Source of the DNA: Chitinivorax tropicus
GTDB lineage: Bacteria > Pseudomonadota > Gammaproteobacteria > Burkholderiales > SCOH01
NCBI RefSeq assembly: GCF_014202905.1
Contig: NZ_JACHHY010000001.1
Coordinates: forward strand, 275,913-339,912
Direction: 5' to 3'
Length of the DNA: 64,000 nt
The notes beneath the pieces are model-generated. The model did not search any database. It saw nothing but the letters and a program-made list of their open reading frames with translations, and had not been told where the DNA came from. Made by a program: the position numbers and the translations under genes. This document shows, in pieces, positions 27,954 through 36,193 of the stretch. Each line of letters begins with the position of its first letter. The stretch's first letter is position 1.

Positions 27954-29713
27954 GCTGTTTCTCCTTGTTCCGAATTTTTACACCTAGGCAATACTTGTCG
28001 CTGCTGGAAATAGCCGATAGCGAAATAACCTTGTTCTTCGATGGACATATGTGAAGGAAATCCACTTATGTCATTGATTTTTTCAAAAATCTCATCAAAA
28101 CAACCCTCCAAAACCTGGAGACATTGCGAAACTTCTTTGCTTTGCTTTTTCTCCATCTTGGTCTGGTGATGCATAGACAATTTGATCAGATTTGGGAAGA
28201 CAGTGACCGGCGTGGTGCTGGCCGCGCCATAGAAGCGATCGCGGATGGTGGCACTCAGCGTGCGATCGTGGGCTTCTTCCTGCACGCGCTCCAGCACGGC
28301 AAACAGCCGCCCCAGCAGATAGCCGGTGTGCTTGTTCTCGGTATTCAGTGACACAGTGATTTCCTCCTGATGGCTGGCTGCTTGGCGTGCCAGCCGGTTC
28401 AAATAAGCCTTGAGCAGCGCCGCGCGGGCATAAGTGACCGTCTGCGTGGCGTGGATGCGACGGATCACCGCCTGCAGCATGGTGGCCGGGTAGACGCTAC
28501 CGGTGAGGATGGCGCGCATGATATCGCCCGCCAAACCGTTGGGGATGTTGTCCGCTTTGTCCTGCGTGGCGGTGGCCAACAACAGCCGGAACAGCGGCAG
28601 GCAGTCTTGCTCGTACACCGCATGGTCGATCTGCAGATCACTGAACCAGGTCGCCCAACGCTGTGACATCTCAACCACCGTGCCATGATGCCAATAGCGG
28701 ACTGACAGGCGCGCCACATTCGGTGACAGCCCCAGCACATAAAAGCGGCGGGGCTCCTCCAACGACGGCAAAGCACCTTTCTGAATACTTTTCAGCAATG
28801 CCTTGACGGCCTGGGTGCAGGCATCCGGGTTGTCTTTGGGTGGGTCGTTGATAAATAGCGGCAGCTGCGTTTCCAGCTCGCATGGGCGATCGGCCCAGAA
28901 CACCGTGCTGGCGTCGCCCACCTGCACCCGTTGCACGGAATCCTTACCCAGCAGGTGATTGAGTGCGGTGGTGTAGGCAAACACCGCCTGCTTGCCAACC
29001 GGGGCATTCTCACCCTGGCGCAGCTCCTTGCCATATGACTCGAACGCCCGTTGATTGAATGACACGATATTGGCGCCAGTTGATTGACTGCCCCATACGC
29101 CCTTGATGGCTGGGTGAAGGCGCTCAATCTGTGTGTGCTCGCCCGTCACCAGACAAAGGCCCTGGACTGCATCGTCAGGGGTGTCGTTGTTGGCAGCGTG
29201 AACGGCATCGATCAAGGCAGACCGGTCGCAAATGGTGTCGGTGTCGCCCAGCAGCTTGAAACACAGGTTGGGGTTGGTGGTGCGCAGCTCCTCCCACTCC
29301 GGCTGGCTGGCCAGCTCCGCCATCGGCAGCGCAGCCAGAAAGGCTTGCACGGCCTGCATCGCGGGCTCGTCTTGCGGCAGGCTGGCCAGCCGCGCCTTGA
29401 AAGCAGCATGCTGCTCAGCCACACGTTCGGGCTTACCCTTGATCGGCACCCCCAGCACGTACTCTGCGTTATCCCACATCAGGTTGGCGGCAATGCCCGA
29501 GGTCTTTTTCACTGCTTGCGGCACCAGAAAGGAGCGCGCCCGCAGCTTTTTACCATGCGGGGTGCGGGTGTCTTCGATCTGTACCAGCTTGCCGGCGGCA
29601 TCCAACACAATCAGGAACGGGATCTCCTTCCACTCGAAGCCAGACGGGGCCAGCTGGCTGTCCGGGTCGCGGGTTTTACGTTGGTAATATTCCATCAAGG
29701 CATGCAGGATCAT
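27950..29713 (-). CDS. cas8c: type I-C Cascade large subunit Cas8c (Csd1)
   Basis: A 587-residue large subunit, expected to recognise the PAM (commonly 5'-TTC in type I-C). Csd1 features are [13 protein letters not shown] at the start, [26 protein letters not shown], the [22 protein letters not shown] segment, [22 protein letters not shown] region, and [19 protein letters not shown]. It is coupled by 4-base ATGA overlaps to cas5d upstream and cas7c downstream. In related systems an internal start within cas8c also makes the small Cas11c subunit; that is not resolved here. Confidence 0.96.
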   Translation of the reverse strand: MILHALMEYYQRKTRDPDSQLAPSGFEWKEIPFLIVLDAAGKLVQIEDTRTPHGKKLRARSFLVPQAVKKTSGIAANLMWDNAEYVLGVPIKGKPERVAEQHAAFKARLASLPQDEPAMQAVQAFLAALPMAELASQPEWEELRTTNPNLCFKLLGDTDTICDRSALIDAVHAANNDTPDDAVQGLCLVTGEHTQIERLHPAIKGVWGSQSTGANIVSFNQRAFESYGKELRQGENAPVGKQAVFAYTTALNHLLGKDSVQRVQVGDASTVFWADRPCELETQLPLFINDPPKDNPDACTQAVKALLKSIQKGALPSLEEPRRFYVLGLSPNVARLSVRYWHHGTVVEMSQRWATWFSDLQIDHAVYEQDCLPLFRLLLATATQDKADNIPNGLAGDIMRAILTGSVYPATMLQAVIRRIHATQTVTYARAALLKAYLNRLARQAASHQEEITVSLNTENKHTGYLLGRLFAVLERVQEEAHDRTLSATIRDRFYGAASTTPVTVFPNLIKLSMHHQTKMEKKQSKEVSQCLQVLEGCFDEIFEKINDISGFPSHMSIEEQGYFAIGYFQQRQVLPRCKNSEQGETA

Positions 29714-30375
29714 CCTCTGATCTCCGGGCTATGGGGGGCAGGGATGTCCAGCACGCCTTGTGCCAACCGGGCCTGGAAGAAGCGCGGCTGCGGATCGCCA
29801 GGGTCGGTGTAGTCCAGGTCGTAGAGCATCCAGCCCAGATCACGGCTCAAATCCTGCACGGCAGGCTGGGCGGGCGAATCGTCTTCCACCAGCTTGAAAT
29901 CACAAGCGAACTCACGACAACCCAGATAAGGCTGGTTGATGCATTGGCCTTTGCTGGCGCGGCGGCGGAACATCTCGACATACTTGGCGACAGGCTCGTC
30001 ACCACCAGCCTGCGCGGTCATTTCCAGGCGGGCATGCAGCCGGTAATGCACATCGCGCAGCAGCAGGCCAGCGCGCTGCTGGCGGTCTTCTTCGATATAT
30101 TGCGCCAGCTGCCCCCGCCCCTGTTTCATGGCGGATTTGACATTGCTGAACGAGATCTTGCCGCCCAGCTCGTTGCGGCGGATGGACGCCCAGCAGATGG
30201 GGCTCAGCACCTCGATCCGCTCAGGCACCCAGCGGATGGCGGGCTTCCACAAAATGGCCTCATAGATGGCGCGCACGCTGGAGGGCGTGATGACATCGTA
30301 ACTGACCCGTTCAACCTTCATCTCTGGCCTGGAAAAACAGGCCAGCTCACCAGTCACTTCCAAACAAAATTTCAT
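29710..30375 (-). CDS. cas5d: type I-C crRNA-processing subunit Cas5d
   Basis: A 221-residue RAMP that, in type I-C, replaces Cas6: it cleaves the repeat and stays on the 11-nt 5' handle. Conserved regions are ACFSRPEMKVERVSYDVITPSSVR near residue 12, IRRNELGGKIS and LLRDVHYRLHARLEM (with the catalytic-type Tyr/His), plus the YLGCREFACDF segment. The start at 30375 has GGGAGC eight bases upstream. A hairpin and a small open frame lie directly upstream, in the cas3-cas5d gap. Confidence 0.96.
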   Translation of the reverse strand: MKFCLEVTGELACFSRPEMKVERVSYDVITPSSVRAIYEAILWKPAIRWVPERIEVLSPICWASIRRNELGGKISFSNVKSAMKQGRGQLAQYIEEDRQQRAGLLLRDVHYRLHARLEMTAQAGGDEPVAKYVEMFRRRASKGQCINQPYLGCREFACDFKLVEDDSPAQPAVQDLSRDLGWMLYDLDYTDPGDPQPRFFQARLAQGVLDIPAPHSPEIRG

Positions 30376-30393
30376 GGAGTAGCTCCCAAATTC

Positions 30394-30416
30394 AGCCCCT
30401 GACCACGTCAGGGGCT
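30394..30416 (-). terminator. hairpin between small ORF and cas5d
   Basis: Perfect 10-bp stem AGCCCCTGAC / GTCAGGGGCT around a 3-nt loop, 8 bases after the stop of the 43-residue ORF and 19 bases before the cas5d ATG (minus strand). The following GAATTTGGG has only a short T stretch, so it may terminate the small-ORF transcript partially or insulate cas5d from it. Confidence 0.5.
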
Positions 30417-30423
30417 AGCTTAC

Positions 30424-30555
30424 TCAAGACACAAATGCGGGCTTGAAAAACCAAACCACTAAAAAAATAATCAACGCTACTCCGCCCCAGAACCGTGTCT
30501 CCGGCACTCCAGTTAGCAAAAGGCGAAACTCCCGCAACCATTTCCAATCGCTCAC
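30424..30555 (-). CDS. 43-residue single-pass membrane peptide, candidate CreT-like toxin
   Basis: A short frame starting with GTG at 30555 behind a strong GGAGG (30564-30568, 8-base spacing). The peptide begins MSDWKWLREFRLLLTG (amphipathic, basic), then has one strongly hydrophobic helix WGGVALIIFLVVWFF (about residues 23-37), and ends KPAFVS. Small basic-plus-hydrophobic peptides of this shape are common among type I toxins that depolarise membranes. I do not recognise the family. An in-frame ATG at 30594 would add 13 residues but has a poorer ribosome site. Its candidate promoter overlaps the site matched by the neighbouring crRNA-like RNA. A hairpin follows the stop. Toxic function is inference from context. 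Confidence 0.55.
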   Translation of the reverse strand: MSDWKWLREFRLLLTGVPETRFWGGVALIIFLVVWFFKPAFVS

Positions 30556-30589
30556 GACGCAGCCCTCCAGGTAATTTTGATTGCCTGAA

Positions 30590-30618
30590 ATCATACAATC
30601 TTCTATCTACCATAGGAA
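30590..30618 (-). promoter_or_regulatory. candidate promoter of the 43-residue ORF
   Basis: Minus strand: TATGAT (5/6 to consensus) at 30595-30590, with TTCCTA (weak -35) 17 bases upstream at 30618-30613. Predicted start near 30583, giving a ~28-base leader to the GTG. On the plus strand a TACAAT hexamer at 30594-30599 overlaps it, so a rightward promoter here is also possible. Confidence 0.45.
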
Positions 30619-30637
30619 GATATTTCTTAACGAGTTC
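30601..30637 (+). promoter_or_regulatory. self-protospacer with TTC PAM, predicted Cascade target
   Basis: TTC at 30601-30603 (the usual type I-C PAM) is followed by TATCTACCATA, which equals the first 11 bases of the spacer-like sequence at 30721 (TATCTGCCATA) except at position 6. Matching stops after position 11, giving a seed-only target. The region covers the -35 and spacer of the leftward candidate promoter and the start region of the rightward one, so bound Cascade would block transcription without full R-loop formation or Cas3 cutting. Confidence 0.7.
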
Positions 30638-30669
30638 TTGAAATCAGCATCGCCCTCCGAGGAAAAGGG

Positions 30670-30717
30670 ATGTACCATATATGTTCGTTTCAGCTCCTTT
30701 GCTGTAACGCGGATTGA
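30670..30717 (+). CDS. 15-codon mini-ORF with strong ribosome site (alternative toxin candidate)
   Basis: GAGGAAAAGGG directly precedes an ATG at 30670; the frame encodes MYHICSFQLLCCNAD and stops inside the degenerate repeat. It includes the rare Ile codon ATA at position 4 and three Cys codons. Known RNA-type CreT toxins combine a ribosome site with a few rare codons to trap a tRNA, so this is kept as an alternative to the 43-residue ORF. It may also be chance. Confidence 0.25.
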   Translation: MYHICSFQLLCCNAD

Positions 30718-30773
30718 AACTATCTGCCATAAAGACTTCAACTAAAAGCCTAGGCTGGCCACATTGGCCAGCC
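30691..30773 (+). ncRNA. crRNA-like RNA (CreA-like): degenerate repeat plus spacer-like guide
   Basis: Positions 30691-30720 align with the 3' part of the CRISPR repeat in its transcribed orientation. Both have CAGC, a 6-nt loop, GCTG, then 2-3 bases and the identical 13-mer CGCGGATTGAAAC, the Cas5d-generated 5' handle. Immediately after, from 30721, is a unique spacer-like sequence. A 9-bp hairpin (GGCTGGCCA-CAT-TGGCCAGCC, 30753-30773) stands where a second repeat would be. It is on the plus strand, opposite to the cas genes. The guide's seed matches 30604-30614 next to a TTC PAM. No convincing promoter is seen just upstream (a TTGAAA at 30638 has no well-spaced -10). The hairpin may double as a terminator for cas3 on the other strand. 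Confidence 0.72.
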
Positions 30774-30799
30774 CGCTCCCATCAAACACAAAACCCTCC

Positions 30800-33055
30800 T
30801 CAAGTCACAAACCTCTCTGGGTCCAGCCCCATGCGCTGGTCAATGCACACTCCCAGTTTCGGGTGATACATCGTTTCATTTTTCAGCACAAAGTAGCCTG
30901 ACAAGGGCTCATCGATTTCACCTGATTGCTTGAGCAGGTCGAATTCATATCGGCGCAAGGACACGGCAAACCGCTGCAGGTGGCGGGTCAGCTCGCGGTG
31001 CACGTTGCCACTGGCCAGCATGGCGATCAGCGGGCGGCTGTCGGCTTCGGGCTTGTCCGGGTTGACATAGGGCACAATCACGCTGATCGATTGCGATTCG
31101 TCAATCAGGCTGAATTGCTCGGCCACGGTTCGGAAGGGAATCTTTGCCTCACCGGCATTCTGCTTCAGTTGTTGCAGAATCTGGTGCTTGTCCAGCCCCT
31201 GGCCGATCTGCCCATAGTAAGCGTCGAAATACAGCCGGAATGCCTCAGGCGACAGCAGCTTGGCTGGCGGGCGATGCAAGACGCTGCGGGTGGCCTGCTC
31301 ACCGTATTTGGCCAAACCAACCAAGCGCTTGGCAGGCGGCACAAATACCACCAGCCGCCCTTTGCCGGACAACCTACCCTCTCGATTGCAGCGGCCTGCC
31401 GCTTGGGCGATCGAATCCAACCCCGCCAGAGCGCGGTAGACCACGGGCAGATCGATATCGACGCCCGCTTCAATCAAGCTGGTACTGACAATACGCACCG
31501 GCTCGCCAAGGGCCAATTGGGCACGAATCTGCGCCAGGATTTGGCTGCGGTGCTCGCCACACATCAAGGCGGAGAGATGATGGGTGCCCTCTGGCATGTG
31601 CTGGAACAGCTCGCGCGCCTGGCTGCGCGTGTTCACCACCACCAACGCCTGCTGATGCCCAGCCAATTCGTCAGCCAGGGTCGGCCAGTCGGTGGGCTGG
31701 TTCAGGTCAGCGGGCAGCTCGACCTCGACGCGATCCAGCCGTTCGAATAAGGCACGGGGGTCAGGGATAATGTCCCGTACACCGTCCAAGCCCTGCAAGG
31801 TGACCTTGCCATGGCCATTGCGGCGGGTGCCCAGTGCGGGCTGGGTGGCGGTGCATAGCACCCAGGTCACGCCATAGCGGGCACTCAGCTCGCGCATGCA
31901 GTGCAGGATGGGCGCCAGCAGATCAGGCGGCAGCAGTTGGGCCTCGTCCAGCACGATGACGCTGTTGATCAGGTTATGCAGCTTGCGGCAGCGGCTGGTA
32001 CGTGCGGCAAACAGCGATTCGAACAATTGCACATTGGTGGTGACGATCAGCGGGGCATCCCAGTTTTCCGCCGCCAGGCGGCTGAATGGTGTTTCCTTGT
32101 CCGGGTCGAAGCTGCTGTGGTGCTCCAGCACGACATCACCCAGGGCTTCCCGAAACACGCCGGCAGTCTGCTCGATGATGCTGGTGTAGGGGATGGCATA
32201 GATGATGCGGCGCTTGCTGTGGATGTCAGCGTGTTTCAGCGCGAACGCCAAGCTCGATAAGGTCTTGCCGCCACCGGTCGGCACAGTCAGCGAAAACAGA
32301 CCCGGTGGCTCTGCAGCCCGATCCAGGCATTGTTGCAGCACCTCGGCCCGCAGCACGTTGACCTCAGTCAAGGGTTGCGGCAATGCAGCGGCCTTGGCCG
32401 CCAAATGTTGATCGAGCAACGCCCGCAGCTGGCTGATCGAGTGCCCATGCTCGCGGCAGCCCGATTGCTTGATATTCATGAATCGCTCGGTATCGAGGAA
32501 ATCGGCATCCACCAAGCTGGAGAACAGTATGCGCACCCAAAGGTGTAGGCCATCCACCCCACAAGGCAGCACCAAGGTAGGCATAGGCGGGTTCAGGATG
32601 TCGTCCGGTATGTCCGCCGCCAACGCCTGCGCCAGCAAGCCGTCTTCCACCCCGGACGCCAGGCGCTTTTCCAAGGGGCGCGGGCCGCCCACGCCGTCGC
32701 CAAACCAGTCCAACAGGCCGGTGTGATGGCTGGCGATCAGGTAAGCAAGAATACGCCCACGCACATCTGGCATGCGCTGCCACGCCAGCAACGCCCCGGC
32801 GGTGGAGTGATCAGTCTTTTTCGAGGTGCTGTCTTTGACATGGGCATCATAGCCGCTGACGTCACGGATATATTGCTGAAATGCCTCTCGGTATTTGCCC
32901 AGGTCGTGCCACAGCGCCGCCACATTGATCCAGTCATCCATGCCGAGGCCAGCCAGATACGCTCGGGCCAGCTTGGCCGTGTCACGCAGGTGATCCGGCA
33001 ACGTATGAGGTGCCAATGTTTCGGGGTGAACATGAGCCAGATAGATGGGTGTCAT
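30800..33055 (-). CDS. cas3: CRISPR-associated helicase-nuclease Cas3 (type I-C)
   Basis: A 751-residue fusion of an N-terminal HD nuclease and an SF2 helicase. The HD centre is VAALWHDLGKYREAF near residue 48, with a later SHHTG segment (YLIASHHTGLLDW). Helicase motifs are SLTVPTGGGKTLSSLAF (Walker A), VLDEAQLLPP (DEAQ-type box), VLCTATQPAL and IEAGVDIDLPV...QAAGRCNREG. Cas3 degrades DNA bound by Cascade. It is the first cas gene, and the 424-base gap to cas5d is far longer than any other gap in the locus. Confidence 0.97.
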   Translation of the reverse strand: MTPIYLAHVHPETLAPHTLPDHLRDTAKLARAYLAGLGMDDWINVAALWHDLGKYREAFQQYIRDVSGYDAHVKDSTSKKTDHSTAGALLAWQRMPDVRGRILAYLIASHHTGLLDWFGDGVGGPRPLEKRLASGVEDGLLAQALAADIPDDILNPPMPTLVLPCGVDGLHLWVRILFSSLVDADFLDTERFMNIKQSGCREHGHSISQLRALLDQHLAAKAAALPQPLTEVNVLRAEVLQQCLDRAAEPPGLFSLTVPTGGGKTLSSLAFALKHADIHSKRRIIYAIPYTSIIEQTAGVFREALGDVVLEHHSSFDPDKETPFSRLAAENWDAPLIVTTNVQLFESLFAARTSRCRKLHNLINSVIVLDEAQLLPPDLLAPILHCMRELSARYGVTWVLCTATQPALGTRRNGHGKVTLQGLDGVRDIIPDPRALFERLDRVEVELPADLNQPTDWPTLADELAGHQQALVVVNTRSQARELFQHMPEGTHHLSALMCGEHRSQILAQIRAQLALGEPVRIVSTSLIEAGVDIDLPVVYRALAGLDSIAQAAGRCNREGRLSGKGRLVVFVPPAKRLVGLAKYGEQATRSVLHRPPAKLLSPEAFRLYFDAYYGQIGQGLDKHQILQQLKQNAGEAKIPFRTVAEQFSLIDESQSISVIVPYVNPDKPEADSRPLIAMLASGNVHRELTRHLQRFAVSLRRYEFDLLKQSGEIDEPLSGYFVLKNETMYHPKLGVCIDQRMGLDPERFVT

Positions 33056-33424
33056 GCGGATAGATGGCGTGGATGGTCATGGGGGCGGGATCATAGCCAA
33101 GCACGCAAATCCGCTCAAATACATCCGAAGCCCCATAACTATAAACACCATCCAACCATGCAGCCCTGACGAAAGCCCGCCACCAGCCCAAACAAAGCCC
33201 ACAGCGCCATTCAGGGCGATCCTGCTCCCTGGCCTCGCTGGCTGGCGCCTTGTTTCACAAACGGAAACCGCCTTTCCACACCCCCTCAAACCGAGCCACA
33301 CCCAGCATTGCGCACTGGCCGGCGATACCCTGCCGATTGCCTGCAGCACATGGTCTACACTACAGTCATGGCAATGTGCTCATTCACCCAGGCGCATACG
33401 CGCCCAACCTGCACCGGAGACATC
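33056..33424. other. intergenic region with divergent cas3 / TorT-like promoters
   Basis: No gene is supported. On the minus strand a TATAGT hexamer (about 33139-33144) could be the cas operon -10, with no good -35. The plus side ends in CCGGAGACATC, the ribosome site of the TorT-like gene. Frames crossing the region in the plus direction are just upstream extensions of that gene. Confidence 0.4.
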
Positions 33425-34480
33425 ATGAAATGGTTGGCAGCTTGTTTCGCATTGCTGTCAATATCCATCGCACAAGCTGCAGACTGGTACCCGATCGAGG
33501 TGATTGGAGATGGCAAGCGCCTGGCCTATAAGCCCCTACCAGCCGCCAACCATGCCTGGCGCATCTGTGCATTGCTACCCCATGGCAAAGATCGTTACTG
33601 GTGGGGGGTGTCGCGCGGCCTGGCCGAGGAGGCAAAACGACAGGGGGCGGTGGTCGGCATCTATCAGGCAGGAGGCTATGAGCATCTTGGCACGCAAAAG
33701 GCTCAATTGGCCGAGTGCACCCGACAGGGGGCTCAAGCCCTCATTTTGGGTGCTATATCGGCAGATGGGCTTAATGAGAGCATCGAAGCTGCCACCATGC
33801 TCGATATCCCAGTCATCGATCTGGTCAACGGGGTCAGCTCGAAGCTGGTCGCCTCACGCTCGCTGGTCAGCTTTGCGGAGATGGCACGCATGGCGGGCAA
33901 GTATATTGTCGATCACACCGACAAAGACACGCCGATCAAAGTCGCCTGGCTGCCCGGCCCACAGGATGCAGGCTGGGTTCAAGATGGCGAACGCGGCTTG
34001 AAGACTGCATTTGAAGGCAGACCGATCTCATTGATCCACGCTGGTTATGGTGCAACTGAGATATCAGTTCAGATGGGGCTGCTGCGGCGCATGGTGGCCA
34101 AACAAGGGCTGCCCGACTATGTAATCGGCAACGCCGTGGCTATCGAAGCCGCCAGCCGCCTGTTCCTGCAACAACCCAACGCCCCCAGGCTGGTGGCTTA
34201 TTACACCACCGAAGCCATTGTCGAGCTGATCCGCAATGGCAAGGTCATGGCCGCCCCGACCGACTCCCCCGTGATTCAGGCCCGCATCGCCATCGACCTG
34301 GCCGTGCGAACGCTCCAAGGTGAAAAAGTACCCACCCTGGTCAGCCCCGCCATCGTGGTACTCGATCGACAAAACATCAACCAGATCGACCTGTCACGCC
34401 TACTCCCCCCACCCGGCCAATGGATGGTCTTACAAGCCCTCCCACCACTCGACCGCAACAAGGAAAATTCACTGCAGTGA
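33425..34480 (+). CDS. TorT-like periplasmic binding protein
   Basis: A 351-residue type-1 periplasmic binding protein with signal peptide MKWLAACFALLSISIAQAA. The sequence HAWRICALLPHGKDRYWWGVSRGLAEEAKRQG and QAGGYEHLGTQKAQLAEC fits the TorT subfamily (TMAO sensing partner of TorS) and sugar-binding relatives. PDYVIGNAVAIEAASRLF and QARIAIDLAVRTLQG follow as usual. No TorS/TorR or reductase genes are adjacent, so the ligand is unknown. The ATG at 33425 is chosen for its GGAG site and clean signal peptide. Confidence 0.8.
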   Translation: MKWLAACFALLSISIAQAADWYPIEVIGDGKRLAYKPLPAANHAWRICALLPHGKDRYWWGVSRGLAEEAKRQGAVVGIYQAGGYEHLGTQKAQLAECTRQGAQALILGAISADGLNESIEAATMLDIPVIDLVNGVSSKLVASRSLVSFAEMARMAGKYIVDHTDKDTPIKVAWLPGPQDAGWVQDGERGLKTAFEGRPISLIHAGYGATEISVQMGLLRRMVAKQGLPDYVIGNAVAIEAASRLFLQQPNAPRLVAYYTTEAIVELIRNGKVMAAPTDSPVIQARIAIDLAVRTLQGEKVPTLVSPAIVVLDRQNINQIDLSRLLPPPGQWMVLQALPPLDRNKENSLQ

Positions 34481-34493
34481 GGCAGAGGTGAAT

Positions 34494-34610
34494 ATGGACA
34501 CGGTGAGAAATCGTGGGAATCAGCAAAGCTGGTTCATCAATTGGCAAACGGAGCAAGGGCACGAGTCGAGACAGCATCAATGGCAATTTGGATTCAAACA
34601 GCTGTTCTGA
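34494..34610 (+). CDS. possible 38-residue ORF downstream of the TorT-like gene
   Basis: An ATG at 34494, 13 bases after the TorT-like stop, is preceded by AGAGGTGAAT. The peptide is very polar and rich in Gln, Trp and Phe (MDTVRNRGNQQSWF..., ends QFGFKQLF). I recognise no family. It could be co-translated with the upstream gene, or be chance. Confidence 0.25.
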   Translation: MDTVRNRGNQQSWFINWQTEQGHESRQHQWQFGFKQLF

Positions 34611-34700
34611 AGCCACACCACTCCCCCAGCGACCACGGTTTGACCTGGAAAGCGGCTGCCAATCAATAATAGCCACCGTGATCTACGACGCGCAAAGGAA

Positions 34701-34723
34701 AACGGGCCGTCATGCGGCCCGTT
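34701..34723 (-). terminator. terminator after the aldehyde dehydrogenase gene
   Basis: AACGGGCCG / CGGCCCGTT stem with a 5-nt loop. On the minus strand it is followed by TTCCTTT, 22 bases past the dehydrogenase stop. Confidence 0.65.
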
Positions 34724-34744
34724 GATTTGCACGACGGTACTGAT

Positions 34745-36193
34745 TCAGCGATAGCTGCGGCCTGTCATGGCTTTGAATACCCACTTTGCCAGCTTGCCAT
34801 AAGGCGGGTATAGCATCCACAAAGTATTCAAGCGGCTTTGATACATGACGCCTTTTTGCTTGCTGAAGGTGTCAAAGCCATATTTGCCATGGTAGTGCCC
34901 CATGCCCGAAGGCCCTACCCCACCGAAGGGCAGATCGCCTTGCCCAACATGGATCACCACATCATTGACCGTCACGCCACCGGATATGGTTTCCCGCACC
35001 ACCTTGCGCACCCGGGATGGGTGATGATCAAAATAGTACAGAGCCAATGGCCGGGGGTGATCGTTGATGTACAGGATGGATTCCTGCATGTCGCGGTATG
35101 TCAAGACTGGTAGGATCGGCCCGAAGATCTCCTGCTGCATCACCAGCATGTCCGAGGTGGCATTCAACACCAGGGTGGGTGCGATCTTGCCTGTTCCGGC
35201 CAATGATTCGTTGGCTGGGTTCAGCGGTATGATGGTGGCGCCTTTTGCCTGTGCGTCCTCCAGATAGGACATCAGCCGTTGATGATGCCGGGCATCGATG
35301 ATGGCCGTGTAGTCCTCATTGGCTGCCAAGGTGGGGAAAAATCTGGCCACAGCGGCCTTGGCCTGCTCAACGAATTCCTGCTCTTTGCGGTAGGGCAACA
35401 TCACATAATCAGGCGCTACACAGGTCTGGCCTGCGTTGACTGTCTTGCCCCACAAGATCCGCTCGGCGGCGGTATTGATTGGAAAGTCCGGGCTGATCAG
35501 CACTGGGGATTTGCCCCCCAGCTCCAAGGTCACCGGGGTCAGATGATCCGCCGCTGCTCGCATCACATGTTTGCCGACCTGGGTGGAGCCTGTGAACAGC
35601 ATATGGTCGAACGGCTTGCTGGAAAAGGCTTGCGCGACATCCACCCCGCCATGGATCACAGCGACATGATCTTCATCGAAGTGGGCTGCCAGCAATGCGG
35701 CCAACGCTTCGCCTGTATGCGGGGTCGATTCGGACATCTTGATCATCACCCGATTCCCCGCAGCCAATGCTGCCACCAATGGGCCCAGCGCCAGAAAGAT
35801 CGGGTAGTTCCAAGGCACGATGATGCCCACGACACCCAGTGGCTGGGGCACCACCTGATTGGTGGCCGGCGTGAACCAGAACGACACGCCTGCCCGTCGT
35901 GGTTTCATCCACGATGCCACATGCCGCCGCGCTTCGCGGATCTCCGCCACGCTTGGAAAGATTTCCATGAATCGGGTCTCGACCGCCGAGCGGTGTCCAA
36001 AGTCTGATTTGACAGCAGCGACCAGCTGCTCCATGTTGTCCAGCAGGGCCTGCTCCAGCTTCTGCAGGTTCGCCCGGCGCATGACAGCCGTTGGAAAACG
36101 CTCGCGACGGAATGCCTGTTGCTGACGCTCGAATAAGGCATTCAGCCGCTCCAATTGCACCGCCGAAGCATGAGGAGGAAATAGTGGCTCCAT
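34745..36193 (-). CDS. coniferyl-aldehyde dehydrogenase-like NAD(P)-dependent aldehyde dehydrogenase
   Basis: A 482-residue aldehyde dehydrogenase superfamily enzyme. PLGVVGIIVPWNYPIFLALGPLVAALAAGN is the nucleotide-binding N-terminal region. VTLELGGKSPVLI holds the catalytic-base Glu, and NAGQTCVAPDYVMLP the nucleophilic Cys. The C-terminal INDHPRPLALYYFDHH and PFGGVGPSGMGHYHGKYGFDTFS match the coniferyl aldehyde/fatty aldehyde group. It oxidises an aromatic or long-chain aldehyde; the substrate is not fixed by sequence. It is monocistronic. Confidence 0.9.
   Translation of the reverse strand: MEPLFPPHASAVQLERLNALFERQQQAFRRERFPTAVMRRANLQKLEQALLDNMEQLVAAVKSDFGHRSAVETRFMEIFPSVAEIREARRHVASWMKPRRAGVSFWFTPATNQVVPQPLGVVGIIVPWNYPIFLALGPLVAALAAGNRVMIKMSESTPHTGEALAALLAAHFDEDHVAVIHGGVDVAQAFSSKPFDHMLFTGSTQVGKHVMRAAADHLTPVTLELGGKSPVLISPDFPINTAAERILWGKTVNAGQTCVAPDYVMLPYRKEQEFVEQAKAAVARFFPTLAANEDYTAIIDARHHQRLMSYLEDAQAKGATIIPLNPANESLAGTGKIAPTLVLNATSDMLVMQQEIFGPILPVLTYRDMQESILYINDHPRPLALYYFDHHPSRVRKVVRETISGGVTVNDVVIHVGQGDLPFGGVGPSGMGHYHGKYGFDTFSKQKGVMYQSRLNTLWMLYPPYGKLAKWVFKAMTGRSYR

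Noticed and set aside
30392..30613. 73-residue minus-strand frame in the cas3-cas5d gap
   Set aside because: It begins at an ATG inside the predicted Cascade target with no ribosome site and shares DNA with the 43-residue frame, which has a GGAGG site and a clear membrane helix. It cannot be excluded absolutely.
30691..30773. Interpreting the degenerate repeat as debris of a second array
   Set aside because: A decayed array would not be expected to keep an exact handle, a stem with the same loop size, and a guide whose seed matches a TTC-flanked site 120 bases away.
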